DNA of 64,000 nt from Conidiobolus coronatus NRRL 28638 (GCA_001566745.1 KQ964440.1:149901-213900); one strand, 5' to 3'; shown: positions 22,201 through 33,215, counted from the stretch's first letter. The notes: generated by a model from the sequence alone, not told the origin. Numbers and translations: made by a program.

Positions 22201-22281
22201 TAGTGATTACCATTTGATCTTTCTCGTTGATCTGCGATCCCAGAGCTTTAGCAACAACCCATCTTTAAGTCTTCGTATCCT
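19215..22281. other. Three-kilobase stretch with no recognisable gene
   Basis: Downstream flank of the viral element. Open segments occur but none can be assigned: reverse strand 19252-19712 (two short frames), forward 20207-20479 (about 90 codons, contains EDPADWKKVRNAIEPIYKG), and reverse 21522-21936 in two overlapping frames that may be one broken small gene. The word TACCAACGGGGTT occurs twice in tandem near 20651-20678. The rest is AT-rich and appears non-coding. Confidence 0.4.
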
Positions 22282-22380
22282 TGTTTGAAAACGGGGCAGA
22301 ATTTAACATGCAACAGGGTGGCAACGCGGTAGTATATACAGATCGGGGTACAAGACCTATCTGGTCTTCAGAGACTGGGC
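22282..22380 (+). pseudogene. Bulb-type (mannose-binding) lectin domain relic
   Basis: The forward strand reads NMQQGGNAVVYTDRG followed by PIWSSETG. This is the QxDGNxVxY plus W-x-S-x-T pattern of one beta-prism repeat of B-lectin domains, with the aspartate of the QxDxN carbohydrate site replaced by glycine. Stops follow downstream and no second repeat is seen, so this is a small fragment of a lost lectin gene. Confidence 0.55.
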
Positions 22381-22764
22381 TACACTCAACCCCCTCCACT
22401 CAGCTGGTCTGATTCTTTTCTTACTTTGCTTCGTTCCCGGGGGATCATTGGCTGGAGCTGTGGTTTTAATAGCTATTGCGAATGGGTAGAATTGCTCTAT
22501 GATGCTCTTGTGGACATAAAGTTATCAGATGTATTGTCGAAATTATTGAAGATAAGGCTGAGATCAATAGCAAAAGAGCAACTAGGTAGCACATTTCAAG
22601 CAGAAAAAGCCTGACTGTCATACTCCCAATTGTGAATTTACACGAGAATTAGCGACTTCTTTACCTGGGTTAAAAAGAAACTACGCTGCGATAAGCCTTG
22701 GTAATACCTAGGGAATTATAAATATAACCTGAATTGTTTTTCATTGGGATATCACAGTTAATGG

Positions 22765-22920
22765 AGACAATGCAGATTTTTCTCCTCAAATTCAGTGGTT
22801 CTGGAGAGCTGTCCGCAGTTTCGATCAAGAAGAGAACAAAGCATCTTCAGTAATTTGCAAGGCTCTGGTGAAGTTTAAAGATTCCACCATATGAGAGCTA
22901 CGAGCAGCTTAGGTCTAATA
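22765..22920 (+). pseudogene. HECT-type ubiquitin ligase relic (internally deleted)
   Basis: The forward strand encodes FSPQIQWFWRAVRSFDQEE, the PxxxxFWxxVxxFxxEE block of the HECT C-lobe approach. About 60 bases later, in another frame, it reads KIPPYESYEQLRSN, the LPPYxSYEQL end of the HECT domain. The intervening part with the catalytic cysteine (HTCFN) is missing. A second HECT relic lies near 36.6 kb. Confidence 0.65.
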
Positions 22921-23339
22921 TCACAACAAGATGTAAGAATATTAAAATCGTTACACTCTTTTTTATAACAACAAGCCATCTTATTTATTGCATAAGCGAT
23001 ATCTTTAGTTGCTGCGTTGCAAGAGACTTAGCTAAAGAAACACAAAGGGGCTGTAACCTCAGCTGATCTAGAGAATTTTGCAACTGAAATTAATCAAGTG
23101 TTGCTTTATCCGCATAATCGTACATTATTTTTCTTACTTAATGTTCAACTATTTGCTAGGTTGTTTAGTAGCAGTTTGTTTGAATAACACATTCTCGTCA
23201 TATGCTAAGTTAGGTACTAAGATTGCCCTATTCGAGTGGCTTCATTGTTTGCCCCAGCAGCCCACTAAAGACACTTTGGGGATTCTTCAAGGCTGGAATT
23301 TATTAACTTTCGTTAAATAGCCGCCAAAAATAGTTTATA

Positions 23340-24140
23340 TAACTCAATCTTCATCTCTTCCAATAAATCCAAACCCCTAAGGATGGAGGCAACCTTACTT
23401 CCTAACTTAGTTTCATAATCTTAGCTATTCTAGCCAACCTTTCCTTCGAATATCCCAACCAGCCCGGAACCTATTGTTTCCACTTGATTTAGCCTGTCTT
23501 TAACAAAGCATTCCACTCGAAGGCGGATGTGGTCTGTTGAAACACATTCATCGTAAGTATCGTTAGCTGTTTCACCCACAATAGGGTATTTCTTGTAAAT
23601 TTCAAGGGGAGCATCTGAAACTACCGATCAACATGCTTAATATCAGAGTAACATTGTGGTTGGAATATTACTTCCGGTTTAAAACTCCAAGCTGCAACCA
23701 TGGCTTTAACTTCTTTGTATATTAAAGGGTTTTTGTAATCGTTCCTATTAGTATTACAAAGCTATCACTTTTTCTTTAATTGCTGCATTATACTCTACTC
23801 GATTCATTGGTCTAGAACTAAGATGTTCATCAACAAGCTTTGCCTTAATTTACGTTGCTTGCTTCAGTAACCTTTTCAGATAAGAACATCTCATTGGCAT
23901 GTACTACTTTGAGGAACTTGTTATTGATTTCTAAAGAAATCTCTTTATGGAAGTTGCTTTGCAAAGTTCCTAGTCTTCCATACCATTTCTCACCCAGTTC
24001 CAATACTCTACATCATTAAGCATGCCCCTAAATATCCATACATTACCGCCATAGTGCTTTAATCCAAGGTTGCACGCATTTTCTACACTATCTTCTTGTT
24101 CAAAACAGATATTTCTAATAATATTTTGTTTAATTTCATA
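23340..24140 (-). pseudogene. Unrecognised decayed protein-coding gene
   Basis: The reverse strand from 24140 to 23340 is nearly continuously open if a few frame changes are allowed. Successive segments read GLKHYGGNVWIFRGMLNDVE, LQSNFHKEISLEINNKFLKV, VEYNAAIKEKVIAL, FKPEVIFQPQCYSDIKHVD, YPIVGETANDTYDECVSTD and IRLRVECFVKDRLNQVETIG. Together they imply a lost protein of at least 250 residues. I do not recognise the family. Its 5' end lies about 55 bases downstream of the stop of the nuclease-like gene at 24197, on the same strand. Confidence 0.5.
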
Positions 24141-24196
24141 ATATTATAAATTATATCGATGTAAAAATTTTATATAAGAAAGTTTTGGACGTCGAA

Positions 24197-25198
24197 TTAT
24201 GTAAGTTTTGAGCTAACTACTTCTTGTATCGCAATCAATAAACGTACTATAATTTCACGATCCGCGTGCTTCAGCAGATTACAGCCGGGTCTTTGTCCCT
24301 CAAAAATTGTACTTGTGGGAGCATAGCGGGTTACCACAAATGGTCGATTACGTTTAATTCCTATTTTTACTGAATTTAGAAATTCACTTGTAAAAAGGGC
24401 TCTGTAAATACTGACATATGTATCTAAAACTAAAATCATGAATACTGGCATATTTTCAGGCCATCGTTTTTGCTGAGCCACAGAAATTCCTTCAGCGATT
24501 AATTGCGCTTCAGCTTCCGTCCAGTCTGAATTTTTTCTAGATGCATCTCGAGACTTATCTTCTATCACAACAACTCCTATAGTCAAGCTGGGAAAGTGTA
24601 CAACAACAATATCAGCTGTTGCTTTCTTTTTAGTTTTGGATACTTGTAAGTTCATATCGTAATGTGTTTTTATTAAAAAGCTATCATCAAGGATGCTCGA
24701 TAAAAAAGATTTGAACACATCATCTACACAACTTTCTTTCGAAGGGTTATGCGTCAAAAACATGATATGCTTCTTAAAAGGCGTGTTAGCAAGGGAAATC
24801 TCTACTTCCTGGTCAGCAAAAGTTGCTGGGGTTAAATCCTTATTACAGTTTAAAAACAATTCAGCTTTTGAGGTAGCTACGGGTAAAGCTTTTTGCGGTA
24901 TAATTTTTTCAGGTTGGTCCACATCTTCGAATTCGACCTTGTAATATCGAAGCGTTTTATCATCCCAACTAGATCCTGAAGCGGCTGGCATTTTTCTGAC
25001 TTTTACGTCATACTCGTCAGTACACACAAACAATTCAAGAACTATTTTTTCATGACGAGTTATGAGATTTTTAATAACAAAACTTTCTTCTAGTTCACCA
25101 GCCACTACTAAGGAGCGCAGAGTTTGTGCTTTGATCAAGTCTTCGACACGAAGCTCCAAAATGGCTACAAGTTCAGATTCCTTATTCATATTATACAT
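24197..25198 (-). CDS. PD-(D/E)xK nuclease-like hypothetical protein
   Basis: This intact 333-residue protein has a restriction-endonuclease-like core in its second half: D196 in TADIVVVHFP, then VVVIEDKSR with E213 and K215, and a helix with E228, E230 and Q232 (TEAEAQLIAEG). This is the D...ExK...Q pattern of the PD-(D/E)xK superfamily. The N-terminal 180 residues are helical, with no motif I recognise. Similar core patterns occur in the proteins at 34.3 and 38.2 kb, but this member is more distant and lacks their C-terminal CNxxDRLxIL block. No signal peptide is evident. Such folds occur in mobile-element, effector and repair proteins of fungi, so function is open. Start is ATG; a second ATG follows at codon 4. 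Confidence 0.6.
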   Translation of the reverse strand: MYNMNKESELVAILELRVEDLIKAQTLRSLVVAGELEESFVIKNLITRHEKIVLELFVCTDEYDVKVRKMPAASGSSWDDKTLRYYKVEFEDVDQPEKIIPQKALPVATSKAELFLNCNKDLTPATFADQEVEISLANTPFKKHIMFLTHNPSKESCVDDVFKSFLSSILDDSFLIKTHYDMNLQVSKTKKKATADIVVVHFPSLTIGVVVIEDKSRDASRKNSDWTEAEAQLIAEGISVAQQKRWPENMPVFMILVLDTYVSIYRALFTSEFLNSVKIGIKRNRPFVVTRYAPTSTIFEGQRPGCNLLKHADREIIVRLLIAIQEVVSSKLT

Positions 25199-27011
25199 TT
25201 TAATTTGTTATAGTATTGTTATGTTATTTTTATGTAACAGTATAATTTCAATTTACACAGTAAATCCGGACACGTCTTAACCGTCAAGCTCCACTTATTA
25301 GAACCTGAATTACCCGCTTTTATGCTGTATCTAAACACTAGTATAATATTAGGGGTCTACTAAAATAGGCTTATATTGGACAGAATGTTTGCTCTTCTAG
25401 CAAATTTCACCCGCTTTACCTTCAATTGAGTCAACGTGCCTTTAAACTTTTAGAATCTTTTGGAAATTCACCTCCTATAGAATCCACTGTTCGTTTTCCG
25501 TCCAAGAATATCATGCAACTACTTTCATTAGTTATGTATTTATTATTTATCACTTACATTTTCATCTGACCCTAGAGTACCAAAGAAGTTGTTGAAGATT
25601 GGCATAAAGATCCTAATAATCTAAAGTCTGATTAATTACTATTGATTGCGACTAAAAGAATAAGGTTACGTCTCTGTAAACTCTCAGTGTATAGGAAAGA
25701 CTTTTCTTAATTCTCTTAGTACAGATGGAATGGATAATCCAAAAAACTTCTACGAGAAGTTGTTACGTTGGAAGTAAATACTCCAGTTGGATTACAAAGA
25801 AGCTCTACTGACGAATCTTCTTCACTTTCTGATGTACCAGTTAAGACTGTGACTATCAATAATCGTGAGTTACCCATTGTAGATAACGATGCCAATACTT
25901 TTCACACTACTGATCATACTGTACTTAGCCACGGGGTACACCAGCTATTCTTGTATTTGCTACACAAAAGTCGTGGCCTGTGCTACCAAAGTCACCCAGC
26001 TCAATTCTTTTATACTAGTGTATCTTCTTTGACCCACTCTGTTGAATAAGGGCATTTTTATAACATATAACACTCAAACAATCAACAAAACTTACAGGCG
26101 GATCAGGAGAGACTTCAGACTTGCGAAACGAACAGTATAAATATTCTTTGGGCCCGCTAAGTTTGGGTCAATTAGAAACGGTTTATGGCAAGCCATTCTG
26201 ATAAAGATGCTGTTTAGATGAGCCATTTACAAATAAAATAGCATTCCTTCGTTCTTTACGAAGAGTAGCGTGCAACACAACATGATAGAGAAAGCTCAAA
26301 TTATTAGGAATGAAATTAAGAGAAGACAGGAAACCGTAGGGAGCATAATTCAAATCTTTTAATATTATGCGCTCGATAACCAATTACGTGAGAGCTGTTA
26401 GTTGACGTCGACTCTTTTGAAAATTGCCTTCATTTTGATTAATTTGCGTTTACTCTAATCTTCTCCAGAGATATCTTTCCTCTCTTTGTGAACCTGCTGC
26501 TCATTTGAGAAGATTAGGTTTAAGTTGGATCCATGTAATATGCCCTGATGCTCTTTATTTTCTTATTGGCTTTCTTTGCTTACCATTTGGAAGTGTTTCC
26601 CACTAATTTATTTTTTGTAGTTGCTGAATATTGTTATCTTTAATTTTCTTGTTGGCAGCTAAGCTTTGCCTTAATATTTTCAATAAGGTAGCTTACAACT
26701 TCATAGTGTATTCTGGTCATTGCTCATTGAATCCTTCTTCAATGCCATAGTTTTTGATCATCACTATAAACCCATTGGGTATTTGAAGTAATGACACTCG
26801 AAAACAATAAAGAAGACAATCTGCTGTATGTTCATTAGAAAGACTAGTAAGTCTTTTTCAACAGCAACGCTAGCTTTGTAAACTTCGATGAATAACCACT
26901 GAGCCCGCTTGTAGTAATCTCTTTAGTCCAATCAATTGATAAAGAAAAGCTTAATATCTGAAGTTCAAAATCGGGGTCACCAGATTTTAAGTCACTTAAA
27001 ATCTCAGGGGT
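25199..27011. other. Stretch without a supported gene
   Basis: About 1.8 kb. The only notable open frame is forward 25768-26049 (about 94 codons, beginning with a TTG in the scanned frame; contains VTINNRELPIVDNDANTFH). It has no family I recognise and ends in sequence with poor coding character. The remaining sequence is AT-rich with scattered short frames on both strands. Confidence 0.4.
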
Positions 27012-27245
27012 TATTGAAAGCTTCTAACATACCAGGGAAAATAATAGCGAAACAGGGGAAAATACTACCTTGACCACAAGCACCAATAACTCCGAAAATA
27101 AGTTGTTTCCATTCAGTCTTGTTAAGAGAGAAGACACGGCGAGCAACATAGGTAATGGATAAGTTCTTATGCTCTTCAGCAGTGGGGTTAACGTGTAGAG
27201 ATTTAGTTCAGGTAAGTCTAGCAGAAGCGATTGATCTCTTGGTGG
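27012..27245 (-). pseudogene. ABCB-type multidrug transporter relic
   Basis: The reverse strand contains VARRVFSLNKTEWKQLIFGV followed by GACGQGSIFPCFAIIFPGML. This is the entry into a transmembrane domain of full-length ABCB transporters (basic linker, NKxEW, then the first helix with a GxxxPxFAIIF pattern). The fragment is about 75 codons, stops soon after and has no ATPase domain attached. The upstream coding stretch (FDDYTLKVDAVVEGDNG) is in another frame and I do not recognise it. Confidence 0.6.
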
Positions 27246-28253
27246 GAATCTTAACAATAGAAAATACCCGTTATCACCTTCAACTACAGCATCTACCTTT
27301 AAAGTATAATCATCAAAAATAGGGTTATTTGCTAACCACCTAATGTCCCTATTAACAAAGAGTAGCCGAGTTAATTGAGCTGTTTGAAAATTAAAGGTAG
27401 AACAAATGGAGGTAGAATGGAGAAGGATGAAAGAGACTTAAACAGAAGTTCGTAAATTAAAGCCATTCAAAGACTTTGATAGAGACTTAGAAGAAGGAGA
27501 TTAGAAAGCTTCTGAGAAGAATTCAGAAGAGAGAGAAATGAGTGAGTCCAAATTACACATCTTGCAACGGCACCCCAATTCATAGTTTAACTGCTGACTT
27601 TGGTTCCAAAGTCAAACCCATTTTTCCATATCGACTCTCTGTCCAGAACCGATATCTAGGATTTTTATCTTAGTTTTAGAGAGTGATGCCGTTGACTTTG
27701 TTGACGATATTCTTGTTAAATTTTTGTAATATTTGTAGTAATTACAATATCTGGGTTTATTTTCCCAAGTCGATGTTGAAATATTAAGATTTCACGAAGA
27801 GATTTAAGTCTATTTTCAGCTTTAGTTCCTCTTGCAAGGCTTCTAAATTTCCGGTAGGCTTCAATCCAATTTGCTTACTAGTAATTGCAATCTTGCGAAC
27901 TAAGCTTAGTCCATGCATGACAGTTTTAGGGAAATAATCTGAGATACTCCAAGAACCCGAGCGAATAATATTTTTCTAAGCAAAGGTCTGGTTATTTCCC
28001 CCTTAACTCCCAACATTGAATATTTCCGCAGCAATCGTTGCCGATTAAACAGAACTATATTATCATTCATAGGCTCAATCAACGACTGGGGGGTGTTTAC
28101 CAACTTTGCTCTGGAGGAATAATATCGAAATCTGGTCTTGCCTCTCGTTTTTCAGTTCCAATCTTTAACTTAAGGGTACTTGAGCGGCATAAAAGGGGTA
28201 ATTGGGATATCTTCAAAAATTCATCCTTCCTCATTGCTCAGAAACCCAAATAA
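27246..28253. other. Stretch without a supported gene
   Basis: Contains a purine-rich block (27400-27545) and AT-rich sequence with short frames only. I see no recognisable motif. Confidence 0.4.
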
Positions 28254-28918
28254 TGCGGCCCCATAGAGTACCTGATCTTCAACCTGAACAAAAACGATTT
28301 CTAGGCAGACTAAAATCACTTCTCACCGATAAATATGAAAAATACATTGATAATGGAATAGATTTAATCTGTGAACCAGGGAATTTAGTTAGAATTAGGA
28401 AATAGGAAAATAGCAGCCTATTCTGACCGAGAATGCAAAGTAAACGACAATGAAGAAGATCGAAGGATTGTTTATACAGTAGTGGAAAATAACCGGAAAG
28501 ATATAGCAAAGACTGAAATTCAAGTGGCTGCCTGTATGATTGCAGCGATGCAGCATAATTATAAGAATTATATTCAAGAAGATATATTAGGAATCATTGT
28601 AACTGGAAGTAGATTTCGATTCTATCGTTGTGTTTTTAATGAAGAATACTTAAAATGTTTAAACAACGAATTTATCCGAAACTATTATTGTAAAACGCTT
28701 AGCTAAAACTATGAAAAGTAAAAAACCTAGAACAGCCACAAAGATGAATTGTGGGATAAATCTTAATATTATGGAACCAAATGAAAGACATGAAATTTTA
28801 AAGTATTTGAACCTCTCCATTGCGATCTGGCAAACAGTTTTCCAATACACCTCAACCAATTACATCTTAAATAAACTTCCTGACGCGCTAGGGCACGAAA
28901 AAGGCGAGTATTCCGTCT
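28254..28918 (+). pseudogene. Broken member of the PD-(D/E)xK-like family
   Basis: Three consecutive frames together resemble the intact proteins at 34.3 and 38.2 kb. First comes a helical start (28254-28405) ending in a stop. A shifted frame then reads RRIVYTVVENNRKD and IAKTEIQVAACMIAAMQHN, the strand-helix unit with the glutamine. It continues to ILGIIVTGSRFRFYR, which parallels VIGTKFTFYK in the intact member. A third frame gives LNIMEPNERHEILKYL, parallel to LNFCNIEDRLNILKSI. Two frame changes and a stop inactivate it. The ExK lysine is not evident (VENN). Confidence 0.55.
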
Positions 28919-29196
28919 AATTTCCTCCGCTTTGGATAGCTTTTATCCTGGAAGAAGGGCTAGTAAATACTGCGAGGAGCATGTCTAAGACTAAAAATTA
29001 CTGTTATTAACGATGGCTCTTTAATTTTGTCAAACTTCCCTTTGGCACCTTTATCGAGATTTACAGGATTTTCATCGCTACTTTTCTTATAAAAATTCTA
29101 ATTAATGTTATCATTAAACTAGCTTTGGACAAGTTAAAAGTTAGTTTATAAAGTTTATTTTCAGTATTTTGGTCCTTTTCTGATTCTTGTTTAAGC

Positions 29197-29718
29197 TTGA
29201 CAACGTTAGATTTAACAGATTCAACAGATTCATCGAAAAAGTCTGAGAGTCTATATCCGGACAAAGAGGAAGTAATAACCGGAGAAGCTTTTATTGACTT
29301 AGTCGGAGTTGATTGTTTTTATTACTTAGTGAAATTAGAAAATGCAAACTATATTGAACGGCCCTTCTTATATTATGGTTAGACATCAATAAGATACAAG
29401 CTCTTCACGCAGGGAGATATTTTGACAATTAAAAGGAATATCTTCGGCAGTAGCGAGTGGGAGAAACATTTATTCAATTTTATATTCAATTACGAAGTTA
29501 AGGTCGATATGTCATCGAATTTTCTGAAAGAATTATTCAGAAGAAATAATTGGAGCAGAGAAGAATTAAAGATTCTCATGAACAATAATTTAATAAGGCC
29601 TTTAAGCAAAAGTTGTAGCAAACCGCAATTATCAATAAAAGTACAAGAAAGAGCATATAAATTTTTGCCTGGGTTTGATATTTGTATTGCGTTAAATGAC
29701 AAAAGGTTGCATATTTGA
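29197..29718 (+). pseudogene. Unrecognised frame with a single in-frame stop
   Basis: About 173 codons run in one frame, interrupted only by a TAG at 29380-29382. Before it the text contains FIDLVGVDCFYYLVKLENAN; after it come LKELFRRNNWSREELKILMN and a basic C-terminus. There is no ATG at the upstream end of the frame. The last 140 bases overlap the end of the MpaB-like gene on the opposite strand. I do not recognise the family; it could be a recently broken gene. Confidence 0.35.
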
Positions 29719-31245
29719 AAATAGAGAGGGGTAAAAAGTCAATTACAAAGCCACAGAAAGTGGGGTTTACCAACGGGGTTTCTTGGACGGGAGGGTCTTC
29801 ATTGTTTGATCCGCTGAACTCTCTAATCATAGCATAGATTGTCGGAGCGGTGTTGGGGTAAATGTGCGCAGTGAGGTAGACTAGTCCGGAAAAGGAAACA
29901 GTGGGACAAAATGGGTAGAGGCAGCGAATAGTAAATTTTATGCTGTTTCTTAACACCATGTTGGTTGTTCGTCGTAACCAGGATTGCCCCGCGGTGAGTT
30001 GCTCCAACATCGTCGCAGTTTTAATTGGGCCTTGCTTCTCATAGCCTGACTTTAATGGATTCTGCATTCGGACCGGAGTGACGTTGAATCGAGTCTCTGG
30101 CAGCAAGCACTGAGCCAGCAAATATGCAGCGTAAAATGCCAACTTTCCAAAATGTAACCCAATCAAAACATCATGGATGTTTTTGTACATATTTTTTGCC
30201 GTGTTGGATGCATATAACTCATGAAGCGTTGAACTAAATTGACTCTCGAATTCGTTCCAATCCCGAGGAATCTCCTCAATTGGAATGCCCATACGAATAC
30301 CAATTTGCATAAATTTTGTTAAAACTGCCTCGCGTTCCATTATATTCAGCGACCCGCGTGTTGTATCAAACACATCGTAAAATCTCACTGTGGCATAAGC
30401 AAGCGTGCTTAATACCCAGATTTCGAGTGGTCGCGAGTAGGCGTATTCCGCCTTGCCCTGGTTCCACTTAATGTCATCCGGGTCGCTTAGTTTACCTCGT
30501 ATGTTACGGTGAATTCGAGCCAAGAATCGGATTGAGCGATCTTTCTCGACTTGCAACCCCTGAAAGATTGATTCAGCAAATGTGTAAGTGTGAGCAATTC
30601 GAGAGAAAGGGCGTTGGAATATTTGAGAGTGCTCGTCAAGTGCAACAGCCNNNNNNNNNNNNNNNNNNNNNNNNNNNNNNNNNNNNNNNNNNNNNNNNNN
30701 NNNNNNNNNNNNNNNNNNNNNNNNNNNNNNNNNNNNNNNNNNNNNNNNNNNNNNNNNNNNNNNNNNNNNNNNNNNNNNNNNNNNNNNNNNNNNNNNNNNN
30801 NNNNNNNNNNNNNNNNNNNNNNNNNNNNNNNNNNNNNNNNNNNNNNNNNNNNNNNNNNNNNNNNNNNNNNNNNNNNNNNNNNNNNNNNNNNNNNNNNNNN
30901 NNNNNNNNNNNNNNNNNNNNNNNNNNNNNNNNNNNNNNNNNNNNNNNNATAAGAGGGTGAAATAGTTGAATAGCTACAGCTGCGTAGGAACCCACTATAA
31001 TTGGAAGAGCAGTGACTTTACGTGGAGTAGCCGCCGTAGCACTATCTGTGTTATATTGATGAATATCATTGGCGTCGGTGGATGGAGAAATGCCATTTGC
31101 ATTGTATACAGCGTAGTCTGACCGGAATAGACGATACGATTGATATCTCTCCGCGAATGTAAAAAGTACTAAAAATAATGTGACAATAACTACAATGTAA
31201 GATGCAATAATAAACTTGACTAAATAAGTTCAAAATGAAATGACT
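29576..31245 (-). CDS. MpaB-like (DUF2236) oxygenase family gene, interrupted by assembly gap
   Basis: Right of the gap the reverse strand reads a membrane-like start (VVIVTLFLVLF), then PIIVGSYAAVAIQLFHPL; left of the gap it resumes with EHSQIFQRPF and IHRNIRGKLSDPDD, then RPLEIWVLSTLAYATVRFYD and MGIPIEEIPRDWNEFES. This order is that of MpaB/rubber-oxygenase-like proteins, which carry a haem bound by histidines. The family includes the fungal mycophenolic-acid enzyme MpaB. No ATG is found in frame at the 5' end before a TGA near 31240, so the start may lie in an upstream exon or be lost. The last 50 or so residues look non-homologous. GC content is visibly higher than in the neighbours. Integrity cannot be judged across the gap. 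Confidence 0.65.
30651..30948. other. Assembly gap (298 N)
   Basis: A run of 298 undetermined bases. The MpaB-like reading frame enters and leaves it on the reverse strand, so the gap lies inside that gene. Frame continuity across it is unproven because N counts may be estimated. Confidence 0.99.
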
Positions 31246-32204
31246 CGACTTTAGTGGGCTGCATTTATATGAATAACCGAAAGATAACCACCTATTCTTG
31301 ATATGTTTTTTAGGTATCATGATTAAAGCGAGAGTTAAAAACTAGAAAAATATTACTATTAGACTGGAATCGTATTCCTATAAATAAAGCTTTTATAGCA
31401 GTTGTCTTTAGCGTAAATTGTGAACAAACAAGATGTGTCAAAAATTTCCTATACTTTCAAATTTATTACTTTAACTACTCAAATGCTAAAAATCGGTGTA
31501 AAGTTAATACTTGTAGCAATTTAAAGTGGATGTGGCGTGTTCCAGCTTCACAACGCACAAAATTTGTGCAGCGGTAGTATTAGCTATTTAATACAAATAA
31601 TAGGTATTTAATGGGATTTTACCTCACAAGAGATTAGCCTTCGACTTCTCCAGGCGAGAACTAATGTTTAATCTCATCAGATGGAAGTTAGCGTTTAATT
31701 CACTCAGGCGCCGGTCGCTTATACCTCAAACAATGTTTTTTTTTAAACTCAGTTTGAATACTTTAAGCTCTCGATCGAGAGTTTAGTCATTTCAGTAATA
31801 AGTTCGAATCAAGTTTCACACTCTTACAAGCGGGGATGACAGCGATCACAAGCATTCCTATTAATAATTGTGGTTATTGCCACCACAAGAGCCAATCAAC
31901 TTGAACGGTGAATAACAACAAATCTTTGCTTCTATATTCAATAGTTGATTATATAAATATTACAAATTTAAAAATGTAAGCTCATCAAACAACCTGAATC
32001 AGTTCTATTGATACCATGACGAGTAATAGCCATTAAATAACCACGATTACACATAACATCACATAATAATGCTAAATGGCGATAGTTTACATAGGAACCA
32101 TCAACTAGCTCTTGAAATACTATTGGTGAAATAGTTGATGAGGATGAATATTTTGATCAAATTCGATAAATTGAAATTTTAATATTGATACATAGACGAC
32201 TGAA
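31246..32204. other. Stretch without a recognisable gene
   Basis: AT-rich sequence between the MpaB-like gene and the first Cys/His-cluster gene. Short repeated words occur around 31630-31700 (two GCCTTCGACTTCTCC / GCGTTTAATTCACTC type segments), but no gene or RNA feature could be supported. Confidence 0.4.
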
Positions 32205-33197
32205 ATGTCAAAATCCGACACTGACAGAAATAATAAAAAGCTGGGCTTTGCCGGCTTAGTTAGAGAACTAGAAGATTATATTTCTGAACGTTTAAATGAC
32301 TTTGGACAAAATAACCACAATGTTTTAACGGCGAATCTAATCAAGGAGGTAGATGGTATAATGAAAAAATTAAATGATCTGGTGATCGGTAGGTGCCAAA
32401 CCCTTCTCATAAGAGGCAAAAATAAAGGGCGTAGGTGTTTGAGGGCCTCTACAGGGGATAAGTGTAGATTTCACAGCGGGGAAAAGAAGAGCAGCAAGAA
32501 AGATCCGGGCTTCTCAGAGTCTACCCAAAATACGAGTACTAATTTAGAGCTACCATCTCCAAGCATGACTCTTTCTTCAAATCTTGATCTTTTTCCAAAT
32601 CCATCCGAGGGTATTGAAACTAAACCCCCTCTTCAGCAGTACATCAAAGACCCGAGCAAAGAACTGCAACATATCTACGGTAACGTCTATCTGGATAGCA
32701 TGAACACTGTTGTTATAAATAGTGAAAAACCTCCCGGTGATTACCAGTGGATATTAGCAGGTAAATTTGACCGAAAATTGGGAGTTATTAAAGAATTTTC
32801 TAAGTCTATAATAGTTGAATTAGTTAAACAAAAATCAGTAAATCGATACGACTATATAGTTGACGAAAGCAACATATATTCTTATAAAGTCAATGTAAAC
32901 AAAATCCTCCAATTTATAATCGATAGCGATTTGCGAAAGGCTCCCCTTAGAGAAGAACAATCTTCGACAGCAGCGTCAAACACTCTTAGTACAAAGTATA
33001 TAAACAGCAATATCATCACCGCAACAGATAAAGCTAAATATTATAATAAGTATTCTAGGGCTCCGATGATCAAGTTGGATAATGAAGAAATGATGTCTGC
33101 TAGCGAATTTACGCAGTTTTATCGTAAACAGCATTCCAATAACCAGCCGTCCAAAGAAAAATCAGCTAGGGATAGAAAGTCGTCACTTGGAACATAA
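32205..33197 (+). CDS. Hypothetical protein with C-C-C-H cluster and NVYLDS domain (copy 1)
   Basis: This intact 330-residue protein has three parts. A helical N-terminus (about 1-60) is followed by a probable zinc site, RCQTLLIRGKNKGRRCLR then GDKCRFH (C64, C78, C87, H90). A Ser/Pro-rich linker (95-145) leads to a beta-rich domain with ELQHIYGNVYLDSMNTVV (153-170), WILAGKFDRK and SIIVELVKQK. The protein ends with a basic tail. A paralogue with the same order is encoded at 35124-36170. The Cys-rich GKxKGxxC pattern recalls small zinc segments in large DNA virus proteins, but I do not recognise the family. It points toward the nuclease-like gene at 38201 (reverse strand), and the other pair lies between them. 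Confidence 0.6.
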   Translation: MSKSDTDRNNKKLGFAGLVRELEDYISERLNDFGQNNHNVLTANLIKEVDGIMKKLNDLVIGRCQTLLIRGKNKGRRCLRASTGDKCRFHSGEKKSSKKDPGFSESTQNTSTNLELPSPSMTLSSNLDLFPNPSEGIETKPPLQQYIKDPSKELQHIYGNVYLDSMNTVVINSEKPPGDYQWILAGKFDRKLGVIKEFSKSIIVELVKQKSVNRYDYIVDESNIYSYKVNVNKILQFIIDSDLRKAPLREEQSSTAASNTLSTKYINSNIITATDKAKYYNKYSRAPMIKLDNEEMMSASEFTQFYRKQHSNNQPSKEKSARDRKSSLGT

Positions 33198-33215
33198 GTC
33201 AAGTCGTCACTTGGA
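33177..33215. repeat. 24-bp tandem duplication over a stop codon
   Basis: AAGTCGTCACTTGGA occurs at 33177-33191 and again at 33201-33215. The first copy encodes the last codons of the upstream gene and runs into its TAA; the second would encode the same end and also runs into a TAA. It looks like a recent slippage duplication of the gene's 3' end. Confidence 0.85.

Noticed and set aside
30532..30995. Open frames running through the N gap
   Set aside because: They are open only because undetermined bases contain no stops.
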